Shown: positions 9,301-20,400, counted from the stretch's first letter. The stretch is DNA of 64,000 bases from Podarcis raffonei (GCF_027172205.1 NC_070614.1:46936001-47000000); one strand, 5' to 3'. The notes: generated from the sequence alone by a model not told the origin. Made by a program: numbers and translations.

Positions 9301-11623
9301 AACCTGAATGTAGCTTCACATTGTACCACACTGTATTACCTGCCAAGGCTTCAGGTTCTGAAGTTCAATATTGCTATCAACCAACATTGGCCTGTGCTTG
9401 GACCTAGGTGAGTACATGGCATGCAAAGCATGAGCCAAAGCATAGACAGCAATATAAATGCTGTAACTGTGGCCATTCAAGTGCATTTCAAAAAGTCCAG
9501 CAGGGAGACTTTCCAGACTCTCCTCTCCAGTACAGCTATCATCATCCATTATAGGCACCCCTGGATCTGGAAAGAAACAGTCAAAGGCTTGCTCCCAGAA
9601 ATTTTTTAGGAACCCATCACCTTGAGTCCAATTTGGCTTAATGATTTGAAGAAATTCTCTGAAACCTGGTACCTCTTTTGTGTGAATTGTGAAGGAAATA
9701 GCACCCTGGAACATCTGAAAACCCCATCCTCTTGCAGCACCCGTTAATATAAAATCCATCTGCATTGTCATAATCCACACTTTCCCAAAGAATATGTTTT
9801 GCATATTTCCTGAATCCTGTGAACATATAAAAGTTCTCAGCCACAAAATTGTTAAAGATTCTCCATACGTGATCATTGTAACAGTTTTAGGATCTAGGAA
9901 AGGTACATCAGTTGGACTAGCATAATTAATATGATTGATGAATTCTTCCATACGGATATCTTGTGGGATTCTTTTTGTGAAGGCTGAACAGATGCCATGC
10001 CTGGAAAACATTGGCTCCAATATTCTGAGGAATTGCTCTCCACTGTTATCATCCACAACAAAGAGCCCAACCCAGGTCCACCTAAAATGCTGAAGTAGCC
10101 ATATAATCCCCTTATACTGAAGGTTTTCATTTGGAACCATGCGGTAAAAGGGAGGAGCACCCTTTGTTTGGATCTCATCTGGTGCAAATGAACCATATAT
10201 CAGCTGTAAAAAAATGTACAGTGACCATAGAGATTTGTTAATACCCATCTATTTATTCCAGAAGTCTGTGGCTGGGAGTGGATTTGTGCAACATTATTTC
10301 TAATTCTATCCTGAATTAAAGGTATATTATAATGTTCCCAAGATTTTACTACTTGTCATCAATATTACTGCCTTCTTCAGAACTCCATAGCTGAGTAATA
10401 AATAATTTTTCAACATCCACAGATATTACCTGCGGAATTTTGAAGAGGCCAATGATGTCCATCATAAGGAAAGAGGTGTCAGAGCCAAGTCCTCCAATAA
10501 TGGCAAGAAGTGGTTTCTGTTTGCCACATTTGTAGTTGGGAAGAAATGTATGTGCCTTGAAAATCAGGTCCAGTGTCGTCCGATATGTCATCCTTGCACT
10601 GTCATAGCTGTCGGAGATGTGGAACCCGAGGGTGACATTGGGCAGGATATTGTCATTCTTGTTGATCTCGTTTACTGCAAATGCCAAAGCCAGGCTGTGT
10701 TGGTAGAACTTGGTTATGACCCTGCCAAGAGAGTTTATTTTAATATCTCAGAAGACGCATCCATAATACACAAATTCGTTATGCTACAAACCCAAAAATT
10801 TCTAAGTGCAACTGAGTCAGAATTTTGCAATACCCTTACTACTTGTTTCCGATATGTCACAATTTACTCTTTGAGAGCTCATCAGCAAAACAAAGCAATA
10901 CATTTCCCTTTTCTCTGTCAAATCCACTGTGTATACCCACATCAATGACCTCTAATTTAAATAAACTTTATTAAAGTATATGTCGTGGCAATTACATTTG
11001 TTTTCACAAAGAAGTAATAGTACTTGATTGAAAAAGACTATAGTTTCCATTAGTTGACCACCATCCAATCCCAAGTTACATTAGTCAGAGCTTTTATATC
11101 TCCCCTTTATGAGATTTTATTTTGTGTGTGTGCTCATTGTGTGAGTGCACACAAAAGGTTGTGCTGGTTTTGATACGTAGATTTCCCATGTGTATTTTGA
11201 AGCCTTGCAGTATTCAAGATCATGATCACACCTTTTCCTTATTTTATTTAATGCTCCCTAATTGTCATTCCTGATGACTTTCCTGTACCAACACTGTGCT
11301 TTCCGAAACAGAAAAGGCTTTCATTTTGGAAGAAGCATATCCACATATACTCTTGATAATTATAAGATATACAGATTAGAAAATACAGATGGAGTGGGGG
11401 ATCCTTACTGTGGAAAATCAAACAGGTTCTGAGAAGGGTGTTCCTCAAAAGTAACCTGGTTGACTATATAGGAGATATGAGAAGCCATTCCACCAATGAG
11501 GAAACAACCTAGTTGGTACCATTCATGTGGAACAGGGAGGGGATCACCTGTGTGACATTTCATAGTTTCTTCCTGAGACACGACAGGAGTCAGCAGGAGC
11601 ATCGTCACTGCTATTTCTAACAT
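3359..11623 (-). CDS. V2R-A: vomeronasal type-2 receptor, complete six-exon gene (875 aa)
   Basis: Exons in coding order are 11409-11623, 10430-10721, 9340-10203, 8960-9187, 4354-4480 and 3359-4260; they join in frame to 2628 bp. Exon 1 encodes a signal peptide and [13 protein letters not shown]. Exons 2-4 form the Venus-flytrap ligand-binding domain ([28 protein letters not shown]). Exon 5 is the cysteine-rich linker ([18 protein letters not shown]). Exon 6 is the seven-helix domain ending [17 protein letters not shown]. Family knowledge makes it a pheromone or peptide receptor signalling through G proteins in vomeronasal neurons. The intron 4 donor is GC rather than GT. Intron 4 is about 4.5 kb because an L1 inserted there; the paralog V2R-B has about 0.9 kb. 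The ATG was chosen because it starts the signal peptide and gives the same 215-bp exon 1 as V2R-B and V2R-C. Intact unless the GC donor fails. Confidence 0.92.
5218..8583 (+). CDS. L1 ORF2 protein, 3' part (endonuclease end, reverse transcriptase, C-terminal Cys/His segment)
   Basis: An open frame of 1121 codons, of which about the last 1099 belong to the L1; the first 22 are host intron read in frame from a GTG. In order: the end of the apurinic endonuclease (TWTRIDQIW and SDHNAV, residues about 80-107); an alpha-helical lysine-rich region; the reverse transcriptase from about residue 330 ([18 protein letters not shown], the QAGFLPGR region, [13 protein letters not shown], and the catalytic FADD at 570-573); and the C-terminal [19 protein letters not shown] segment. 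The endonuclease N-terminus is absent, so the copy cannot be autonomous. No promoter of its own is present and it lies antisense in a receptor intron. Confidence 0.9.
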   Translation: MPTAESRVAVLTYYFREANVKNMDKALRQVVSKDGRLPKTFFEMTDNMDLIDIWRTRNPLEREGTFFSEAKMTWTRIDQIWVTSGMAPKIKKVEICPKTCSDHNAVKMEMNITTAGSFRWRMNDSLFRDEEVYRKAQKTIKDYFEINLKTEVEKRTIWDAGKAVMRGFLIQQNTLKKKRQNEKKDKILERIKEGEKKLRSKPKSHEILREIKFYQRQYMELMNQEIEWKIKQMRQKTFESADKCGKLLAWQLKKRQKLNMVTSLEVEGKNIFRPNEIRNCFQSYFRKLYAQGPVDEKEIEEFLKKYGLQKISEQSKVTLNQKITEQEIEGAIQNMKLGKSPGPDGLTSRYYKVLKDWLIQPFKEVCNEILEGKKAPESWKEAYITLIPKSETDKNQIKNYRPISLLNVDYKIFADILAKRLKRVLVGEIHKDQAGFLPGRHLSDNVRNIIDIMELLENNINTKAVLIFVDAEKAFDNISWSFMKKNLKGMGVGQGFENGIGAIYSEQKAKLIVNNVVTEENAIEKGTRQGCPISPLLFISVLEVLLNMIRGDQLVKGIQVGAKQYKLRAFADDLVLTLQEPDTSTKRVLKIIQVFGRVAGFKLNKQKTKVLGKNLTVEEREKFQSETGLMVANKVKYLGVNLTTKNVNLFKDNYEKCWTEIKKDLEIWSNLRLSLLGRIAVIKMNVLPRMLFLFQTLQIVDRMDCFKKWQKDISRFVWQGKKPRIKFKILTDAKERGGFALPDLKLYYEAAAFCWLKDWLLLENTDILDLEGFNNRFGWHAYIWYDKVKIHKGFKNHIVRKALYYVWIRYKDLLENKTPRWLSPMEAKEVKKLNMESKWPKYWEIVEQEGGNVKLQSYEKLKFKVRDWLHYYQINEVFKQDRKIGFQVEKSKLETELLEPNTKNLSRMYNLLLKWNTQDETVKSAMIKWAQDIGHDIMFADWEQLWTTGIKFTACNALRENIMKMIYRWYMTPVKLAKIYHLPNNKCWKCNETEGTFYHLWWTCPRIKVFWEMIYNEIKKVLKCTFHKKPEAFLLGIVGKLVSKKDRTFFMYATTAARVLLAKYWKIQELPTLEEWQTKVIEYMGLAEMTSRIRDQGKETVDEDWKKFKFYLKNSCKITEC
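5265..5282 (+). repeat. L1 target site duplication, left copy
   Basis: The 18 bases GGAAGCAAACGTGAAGAA are repeated exactly at 8866-8883. The sequence outside the two copies rejoins to match the undisturbed intron of V2R-B. Confidence 0.95.
5283..8865 (+). mobile_element. 5'-truncated L1 LINE in intron 4 of V2R-A
   Basis: A non-LTR retrotransposon in antisense to the receptor gene. It is flanked by an 18-bp perfect target site duplication, GGAAGCAAACGTGAAGAA, at 5265-5282 and 8866-8883. It begins inside the endonuclease region, so ORF1 and the 5' part of ORF2 are missing, as in typical truncated L1 copies. It ends in a short T/A-rich tail. The matching intron of V2R-B (16381-16460) has only one, slightly diverged, copy of the target, which shows the empty site. 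A perfect target duplication and a long open frame indicate a recent insertion, after the A/B duplication. Confidence 0.93.
8866..8883 (+). repeat. L1 target site duplication, right copy
   Basis: Exact copy of the left 18-bp duplication, directly after the A-rich L1 tail. Confidence 0.95.
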
Positions 11624-11787
11624 GTTGGCAGAAAAGAGTTTCTGACTCTACAAATTCCCTAATTTGTAACTTGCATCCTTTGTGAGATTGCCAATACTAG
11701 AAGTCCAAGATTCAGAAAGGAGAATATGTCATAGGCAGACTTGTCTGCCTCTTGCACTTAATTATAGCCCAATAACACAGGAGTTAA

Positions 11788-11897
11788 TTTATAATTACTT
11801 TCAGGCTCAATTACTGACTGTTGTCGCCTGCCTTCTAGAAAGCTTCAGAAGGGTGAGCAAATTATAATTATTTGGATAATTGCAGAGGGAAATAAAT
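11788..11897 (-). promoter_or_regulatory. Candidate promoter module of V2R-A
   Basis: On the coding strand, an ATTATC-containing motif (plus strand GGATAATTGCAGAGGGAAAT, from about 11873) is followed about 80 bp later by TATAAATT (plus strand TTTATA at 11788-11793), 165-170 bp above the ATG. The spacing matches the other V2R genes here. The motif combines a homeodomain-type core with a C-run like part of an O/E (Ebf) site. Confidence 0.5.
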
Positions 11898-12549
11898 GCC
11901 TCTTCAAAGCTTTGATAATTAGTCACACTTTGGGTAGTGAAAAAGTTGGTTCATCTTTATGGAACAGTTCACAAGTCTTCTCTAGTCCCTAAAGCAGGTG
12001 CATTAATAATTTGGTGCTTTGTTGTACAACTTCTGTCAATTCCTGCCTGCAAGAACAAAGATTCAATGACATGTAAATGTCCACAAATATCCCTTCTCTG
12101 CCATGAAGCAATGAGAAAGAAAAGTTTGGTTCCTGATCTCTCTGAAAAACAAATTAAATCAAGAGAATGACACTCTCTGGTAAAGCCATTAACTAGACTG
12201 AATAACCCAAGCAGTGATAGTCCTGCAATGAGGGCGGCTCTGTCTTAGAATAAGAGTTTCATCTTACCCACCTGCCAATCACTTGCCAACAGGCTATTTT
12301 GCTAGCATGTCTTACTAGCAAACCATAGGGTTAAAGGAATAGGGCTCTGGAAAGGCCAGTGATTGGCTGTTGGGTGGTGCCTGCCACGCCTGCTTTCTTT
12401 GCTTGTGTGAGTAAGGAGTGCACATTAATGTAGACCGTGCGTGATTTTGTTAAGATTTCTGCAGTTATTGCATCTCTTTCCACACTAATAGATAGTTGAT
12501 TGTCAGGATCTAGTTGGCTCCTCAGCTTAATTAGGCAGCAAATGGAATC

Positions 12550-13065
12550 CGTCAACTTTCAAGGAATTTTATTATATACAGTAATTACACTCAGAGCCAT
12601 TCACACAGCTGTCGGCTCCTTTCAAGACATTGACACTTCTGTGCTCTGATTTCACAACCAATAGGATACCTTCCAGGAACTCCCCTTTTGATTCTTGATT
12701 GACATATTTCTTTGACCCTTGTTAAAATATGAGAGCAGAGGGATCCTGGTTGTCTTCCTACCCCATCCTCTGATGAATCACCCCCTTCTTTTGTTGCACT
12801 GACTGCTTATCAGTGTCTTAGAGGCTTGACAGACCTCTTTCTTCCTAGAAAATTTATCTCCTCTTCTCCAGCAAATGAGAAGCAGGGTTGTGAGGAGCTG
12901 TCTTCAAACGGTTCGGAAGGAAGGAGAATTACTCCTTCCTCCTCTTCTAACTCTCTCTCTCTCTCTGGGGAGCCCTGACTCTGGCATTCTCTGAGGCTGT
13001 GCCCCTTCATCATCCCCATTGTCACTATGGGGAGCCCTTTCTCTGACATCGGGGCAATAAAATTA
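12550..13065. repeat. Block shared by the V2R-A and V2R-B upstream regions, unidentified
   Basis: About 500 bp matching 22775-23280 closely. It is CT-rich on the plus strand. On the minus strand it contains an acidic, serine-rich 79-codon frame (RERELEEEEGVILLP). The frame at 22974-23276 on the other strand shows that length and frame are not conserved, so I do not call a gene. It may be part of an old repeat carried along by the tandem duplication. The rest of 11900-13550 is also paralogous to 22100-23790 and holds no gene I can support. Confidence 0.35.
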
Positions 13066-13550
13066 TAAATATCATGTTCATATCAAATGATCAATCAACA
13101 GAAGGATAGACAGAAAGGCATTTATTGTGTTAATGCAGAGCACCATTAAGAAGAAAAAAAGAAATCAATAATAGCCATTGACATGGCTCAATATCTATTC
13201 ACAACTTCCCCTTAAGCTGTAAAATCCCCCACCAGATGTGTCATAAATGGGGTGAGGACACTGCCAGCCTCAACAGCACAACACTTGGAAGTGAGAAGAG
13301 ATGGGTAGTGCTTGGTTTAATAATAAATAATGTTTATGAGTTCTGTGTGCTGTGCATTGCTTTTCCCCTGTGGGTACTCAAGGGTACTCAGTACCAGCTT
13401 CTTTTCTCCCGAATCGTTAAAAGTGTGGCATTTACAGTAACAACTTCATAGAGATTACTGGCACCTTTCCCCCCTAAATATAAAAGCAATGGTTTTGTGG
13501 AACTACTTGTATAAAATAGTTGTGCACTTATCCAGTTCAGCATATAAAAA

Positions 13551-13677
13551 AGGTAAAGGGACCCCTGACCATTAGGTCCAGTCGTGGACGACTCTGGGGT
13601 TGCAGCACTCATCTCACTTTATTAGCCAAGGGAGCTGGCGTACAGCTTCCAGGTCATTTGGCCAGCATGACTAAGCT
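13551..13677 (-). repeat. Squamate tRNA-derived SINE, 3' part
   Basis: The sequence GGTAAAGGGACCCCTGACC through the GGCCAGCATGACTAAGC region is the reverse complement of the 3' part of the full-length SINE at 63430-63766. The tail GGTCAGGGGTCCCTTTACC resembles the Bov-B-like tail of Sauria-type SINEs. It adjoins the orphan V2R exon at 13678-13812. Confidence 0.7.
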
Positions 13678-13812
13678 GCTGGGTGATTGAAATAAGCAGA
13701 GTTTGTTGAGAAGAAATTACCTCCCAAGGCTGCAGAAATTGAAGTTGGATATTGCTACCAACTATCTTTGATCTGCCTTTGTATTTAGAGAAGTCAATTG
13801 CATGCAAAGCAA
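13678..13812 (-). pseudogene. Orphan V2R exon 3 fragment (3' end plus donor)
   Basis: The minus strand reads HAIDFSKYKGRSKIVGSNIQ...LQPWE and then GTAATTTCTT, matching the end of exon 3 and the start of intron 3 of V2R-C ([20 protein letters not shown]). No other exons adjoin it. It lies at the junction between the A and B duplication units, so it is probably the stump of a lost C-like gene. Confidence 0.8.
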
Positions 13813-14475
13813 CTTGTCATCTAGTCCTACCAAGTGTTTATTGCAGCATCCGGAAGGCATGGTGCACTTACATCATGGGTGGAGGCAATATGAGAATATA
13901 TATATTTTAAAAGCCAAGATATGTATGGAGCTAAACAGCAATGTGGTTTCCTAGAGAAACTGCTGCAACAACTCCCAACATCCCTCGTCCTTGACTTGAG
14001 GTAAGGGGAGCTGGAGTTGAAAAACATATTGTGCTGTTGTTGTGACCCCCCCTTTGCCCCCTCTAATAATAATAATGGCAGATATCATGCCTCCCCTTAA
14101 TTTCCATGCTAAGCATATCCAGCTCTTCCAATTGTTGATATTTGATATTGACCCATTTCTTTTAAGCTTGTTTTGTTTTGCTTCCTTACTTCATAGTTCT
14201 GTCCTATTCTCAACTGTTTTCCATTTTAGTGAACATGATGGTCATGGCAATGAGCACCAGATCTTTGCTCAAACAACTCCCTAGGAAAATGTTCCTTGAA
14301 TGAGATAGTTGAAAAAAGACATTTTGCGAGATGAACTTAGGCAAAATCTGAGCATGAACAGTAACTTTGCAAAGAGACATCGCTATAATTGGAATATCTA
14401 CTAATATTCTGACCTGCTCCTAAGGCTCTTTTCCAACTTGTATTACTGTATGATAGAATGAAAATATAAGATTCC

Positions 14476-17400
14476 TTAACACTTTCTCCTTATTAGTTTC
14501 TCCCTACTATTCAGTTCAGGTCGCAAAACAATGATGTAGCATTTCGGGCAAAAGATACAACCCAGTAAACCAGCAGTAGAGGCCAAGATGGAGAAGATCT
14601 CCACAGCCACCATGTCTTTCCCTCTTGTGCTCAGGTAAGTCGGAATAAAGGACAGCCAAACACTGCAAAATGCCAGCATGCTGAAAGTGATGAATTTTGC
14701 TTCATTAAAAGTGTCGGGTAACTTGCGGGCAAGGAATGCCACCATGAAGCTGATTATGGCCAGAATACCCATGTAGCCCAGGACACAATAGAACATGGCG
14801 ACTGACCCTTCATTACACTGTACAATGATTTCTTCATTTACCGAATGCATGTCTAAATCAGGGAATGGGGGAAAGGTTGCCAGCCACACAGTACAAATAC
14901 CTATTTGAACAAGTGAACAGCCAATTACAATTGAATAGGACACTTTCCTCCCCACCCATTTCTTCATTCTAGATCCTGGTTTTGTAGCCATGAATGCAAG
15001 ATAAACTATGGTGGTTTTGGCCAGCACACAAGAAACAGCCACTGAGAAGATGATGCCAAAAGCTGCTTGTTGGAGGAGGCAGATCACTTTCCCAGGATGG
15101 CCAAGGAATAACAAAGAAGAGAGAAAACAGAGCAGGAGGGAGACGAGGAGAGTGTAGGAGAGGTCCCTGTTGTTGGCTTTGACTATTGGGGTATCTCTGT
15201 GCTTAATAAACATTCCTAGCACCAGGACTGTGGTCAGTGAAAAGGAAACTGCAGTTGAGGCCAAAGTGAGCCCTAGAGGTTCTTCATATGATAAAAATGT
15301 ATTTACTTTAGGGATGCAACCATTTCTATCTTTGTTTGCATACTGGTCTTCTGGGCATTTGAAACAGTCATCCATATCTGAAAAACAGAAAAAAGGTCTA
15401 AATTCAGAGTCAATTAGTGTGACACAGCAAAAAAGCCCAAAAACCTCTGTGATGGCAGGAACATCACTGACCAGTCTGGTTTGATATCTTCCCATCTAAG
15501 CATTGGACACAATCATAGCAACAAAACTTTTCCCCTTCCTTCATTTTCTTCTGATGACCAGGATGGCATTGTTCATTACACATCGAAAGAGGAAGCACCT
15601 ATCCATAAACAGGGGGAAATTAGTATGAATATACTTTTGGTTAACTTTAACTGATCTCATTTATTTAAGTGGTAAATAACTGTTGAAATAAATAAATAAG
15701 GAATATTCAAAGAACATTATTCTTCAATTGCTGATATAGCCTAATATAAAAAGTTACAATAGATAAGTTTATGTGTTTGCAGAATAAATGATTTGATGTG
15801 AAACCTTCTCAAAAAATCATAACAGTGGACATGTTCATCTCAGACTGATAAGGATTAAATTTGCTTCCTCTTGTGTCTTAAAGCAGAATATAGCTTCTCC
15901 ACATTATATTTCATAGGAAATCATCAAATGGCTATAATCTGTGGGTTTTTTCCTTTAAAAATGTTTAGGGGTATTCTCATTTCCCTACTCACATTGAAAT
16001 ACTGCCCCTCAATGAGGCCAAACTTAGATTCACAAAATGTTTAGGGGTATGCATACCCCTATTTCCCCCAGGAAAAAAAGCACTGGTTATAATATCTGAG
16101 TTAAATAAAATCTCCTATGTCATGCTTAAAGGGTGTTGATTGTAAGATATTCTAAAAATGGAGGCAAGAGTAAGTAAATCAGAATGAATGAGATAAAACT
16201 TGAAGCTTTCATTCTGCTAAGCATCCAATGTCAAGCTCTCAAAAAGTGGGTATTGCTGGATATGTCAGAAAAACAAGGAATTCTGCAACCAGCAGTTTCC
16301 CAGAAGTCACCACCTTATTTATCTCCAGCGAGTTACTACTAAAAGGTCCTTTGAACCACTACCAACAACAGACTCTTTGCCATCAGAGTGGCAGAGTTAA
16401 CCTATTACTTCAGGATCACAGACATGAAGAAGCAAAGTCATGTAAACCTCAGAGTTAATAAAATATGCATAGAAAATTTGACACAGTTTTCAAGTTAAGA
16501 ATAAACAGAATTCATGCCTCACTAAATCTTCTAGGCCACACAATCCTATCCTCATCGATGGTGAATCGTTTTCCTTCATGGTCACTGGGATCAATCCTCC
16601 CAACTTTCACTTTCTGGAATGAGTTATTTGGCAAAATGACCAGGTTCATGATATCAAATCCACCTCTCATTTCCCGTTTATCATTAAAGGACACAGTTTC
16701 TCCAGCTGAGTTGTTAAATGAAATGTCTCGAAGAAATGAGTGGAGCTAATTAAAAAAGATGGGGGGGATTCATAGATAACAACACTCTGCAAATCACACA
16801 CTTCAGTTATAGAAAGAAATATGAGCCAAATATTTGCATTAATGACTTAAGGAGTAACCTGAATGTAGCTTCACATTGTACTTCACTGTATATTCTAATA
16901 CTTTCTGGTAAGACATTACCTGCCAAGGCTTCAGGTTCTGAAGTTCAATATTGCTATCAACCAGCATTGGTCTGTGCTTGGACCTAGGTGAGTACATGGC
17001 ATGCAAAGCATGAGCCAAAGCATAGACAGCAATATAAATGCTGTAGCTTTGGCCACTCATGTGCATTTCAAAAAGTCCAGCAGGGAGACTTTCCAGACTC
17101 TCCTCTCCAGTACAGCTGTCATCATCCATTATAGGCACCCCTGGATCTGGAAAGAAACAGTCAAAGGCTTGCTCCCAGAAATCTTTGAGAAACCCATCTC
17201 CTTGAGTCCAATTTGGCTTAATGATTTGAAGAAATTCTCTGAAACCTGGTACTTCTTGTGTGTGAATTGTGAAGGAAATGGCACCCTGGAACATCTGAAA
17301 ACCCCATCCTCTTGCAGCACCCGTTAATATAAAATCCATCTGCATTGTCATAATCCACACCTTTCGAAATAATGGGTTTTCCTTATTTCCTGAATCTTGT

Positions 17401-20400
17401 GAAAATATATATGTTCTCAGCCAAAAAATTGTTAAAGATTCTCCGTATGTGATCATTGTTCCAACTTTACGTTCCTGGAAAGATACATCAATTGGACTTG
17501 CATCATTAAAATTATTGATGAAATCCTCCATACGAGCGTCTTTTGGGATTCTCCTTATGAAGGCTGAACAGATTCCATGCCTGGAAAACAATGGCTCCAG
17601 TATTCTGAGGAATTGATCTCCACTGTTATCGTCTATAACAAAGAGCCCGACCCAGGTCCACCTAAAATGCTGAAGTAACCAGATAATTCCCGTATACTGA
17701 AGGTTTTCATTTGGAACCATGCGGTAAAAGGGCGGAGCACCCATTGTTTGGATCTCATCTGGTGCAAATGAGCCATATATCAGCTGTAAGACAATGTACA
17801 GAGACCAGAGAGATTCATTAATACCCATCTATTTAATCCAGAAGTATGTGGCTGGGAGTTGGTTTGTGCAATGAATATTTTTGATGTATTTCTAAATCTA
17901 TCTGTTTAAGGAATATTATAATGTTCCCAATATTTTCCTTATTGTCATCAATGTTACTCTTTTCTTTGGAACTTCAAAACTGAGTAATAAACAATTTTCC
18001 AACATCCACATCCACAGAACGAACAAATGAATCTTTATTTGCGTCAGCCATTGGCCACAGCAATAAAACAACAATACTATACACAAGGAATAAAAATAAA
18101 AAGTCAGTTATACAAAATACATATTAGGGTTTTTAATCAATAGTCAAATACTGGATCTTATTCTAACTGCAGCAGCTAATAACCTTGCAATGTTTGCTGT
18201 CACCTGCTCATTTTGATCTGCCAAGAGAAAGGACACTGTCACAGTGGCTGGGCGACCCAGAACGGAAAATAAAAGAGGGGTGATAACATCATTCCTCTTG
18301 TCTTTATAAAGAGTGCAGGCCAGAAGGACATACGCCATAGATTCGGTACTGCCATCTCCTCAGGGACATAAGCATTTTTCATGTTGAATCTGTTGGAATC
18401 GTTCCTCAAGTACAGCCGAGGCCAATACATTTGATCTTGCAAGAGTAAAAGCACATCTTTATTTTAGAATTGCTAGGTTATGCATATAGGGTGCAGGAGA
18501 GTCAAAATGGGTAGGTGGAAAATAGTCATACCATGGGCAAAATTTCCTGATTGTGGCCAAGTTGTTCTGATGCTCAATATTATTTAGGCACTGACAAATT
18601 AGACTGTTTGCTTTACTAAAACCCAAAGCAACTAGCTGTTGTGGTCATAAACCACAAGAGTGAAGCTTCTGATAGACCCTTTTATTCAAGGCGCTCTGGT
18701 GACGCTCTGGTGACGATCTTGGAGCACTAAGGATATTAGACCGGGGAGTCTTTAAGTTTAGGCAAAGCCCATAGTTAAGTGTCATATGCCAAATATATAG
18801 AATCATAGAATCAAAGAATCATAGAGTTGGAATAGACCACAAGGGCCATCGAGTCCAACCCCCTGCCAAGCAGGAAACACCATTAGAGCACTCCTGACAT
18901 ATGGTTGTCAAGCCTCTGCTTAAAGACCTCCAAAGAAGGAGACTCCACCACACTCCTTGGCAGCAAATTCCACTGTCGAACAGCTCTTACTGTCAGGAAG
19001 TTCTTCCTAATGTTTAGGTGGAATCTTCTTTCTTGTAGTTTGGATCCATTGCTCCGTGTCCGCTTCTCTGGAGCAGCAGAAAACAACCTTTCTCCCCCCT
19101 CTATATGACATCCTTTTATATATTTGAACATGGCTATCATATCACCCCTTAACCTCCTCTTCTCCAGGCTAAACATGCCCAGCTCCCTTAGCCGTTCCTC
19201 ATAAGGCATCGTTTCCAGGCCTTTGACCATTTTGGTTGCCCAAAATATATTATATATTATATAATATATATTATTATATATTATATATATATATATATTA
19301 TATTATAAATATATAATTCTACTGAGGGAGGATTAGCTTCTTGGCGCAATGGTACTTTTGGGACACAGGCTGGAAAGAAAAAATTTGCCTTAAGAACTTT
19401 GATTGGACAACTTCCATAGATCCAAGGTGTTTGGCTGCTCAAATCTGAGTCCCATACAATAACTGTGTTGGGGTTTAGCTTGGAACACTTCCAGGACTGA
19501 TGTTATATGTTTACCACCTTTTGTGTAGAAAAGGCGTGCCAGGATTTTGGTGTTTTGGGACACTTTTTCTTTTGCACATTTCTCGTGTGCTCCCCATGAC
19601 CATGTAGACTGAAAAATAAAGCCAGTATATTTGAAGACTATCCTCTTAAATTAGCTGGTTGCACCATCTATGGGCCCTACAGTTTCTTGAGAAAACCATG
19701 GCTTTGGTTTTCTTATAATTCATCGCCAGCTGTTCTCTCTGGCAATATCCTGAAAATACCCTCATCAGTCTTTTTAGGGGTACTTTTGTTTGGGATAGAA
19801 GAACCATATCATCAGCACAATAGCATTGAGATGGGTTGTGGCCAGTTTAGGGGCATGATACTCTGGAGATGTTAGACACTGGACAATATCATTTATATGT
19901 AATTGAATAGTGTCGGGGTTAGAATACACCCTTCCTTGACTCCCTTTGTGGCTGGTACAGATCCTGTAAGTTGTCCATTTGTGGAGCAACACACTTTCAA
20001 CACTGTATCTTTATATAAGCATTTAATCAGGTACAGCAATCTTTTGTCTATACTTGAGGAGTTCAGCTTATCCACATACACAGATATATTGAGTTATAGG
20101 AATATTATAATATTTCCAAGATCTTACTACTTGTCATCAATATTAGTCTTTTCTTTGAAACTTCAAAGCTGAGTAATAAATAATGTTTCAACATCCACAT
20201 GCATAGATATTACCTGTGGAATTTTGTAGAGGCCAATGATGTCCATCATAAGGAAAGAGGTGTCAGAGCCAAGTCCTCCAATAATGGCAAGAAGGGGTTT
20301 CTGTTTGCCACATTTGTAGTTGGGAAGAAATGTATGTGCCTTGAAAATCAGGTCCAGTGTCGTCCGATAGGTCATCCTTGCACTATCATAGCTGTCGGAG

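Larger units (their letters stand above)
18018..20095 (-). mobile_element. Decayed non-LTR retrotransposon in intron 2 of V2R-B, interrupted by a CR1
   Basis: The minus strand at about 19893-20081 reads like a reverse transcriptase palm ([12 protein letters not shown]...[15 protein letters not shown]), followed further on by [11 protein letters not shown]. The low-coordinate end near 18018-18150 looks like a LINE 3' tail and resembles the tail at 56145-56250. Several frames are used, so the copy is old and broken. I cannot fix the clade; R4/Dong, Vingi or RTE are possible. A CR1 piece at 18798-19242 and an AT run split it. Confidence 0.6.

Noticed and set aside
12810-13049. An acidic 79-codon frame (RERELEEEEG)
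   Set aside because: The duplicated copy does not keep the frame, and simple CT repeats on the other strand explain the composition.
18883-19230. An open frame starting [14 protein letters not shown] that looks like a small gene, also at 60229-60576
   Set aside because: It is the C-terminus of the CR1 ORF2 protein in two truncated copies, not a host gene.
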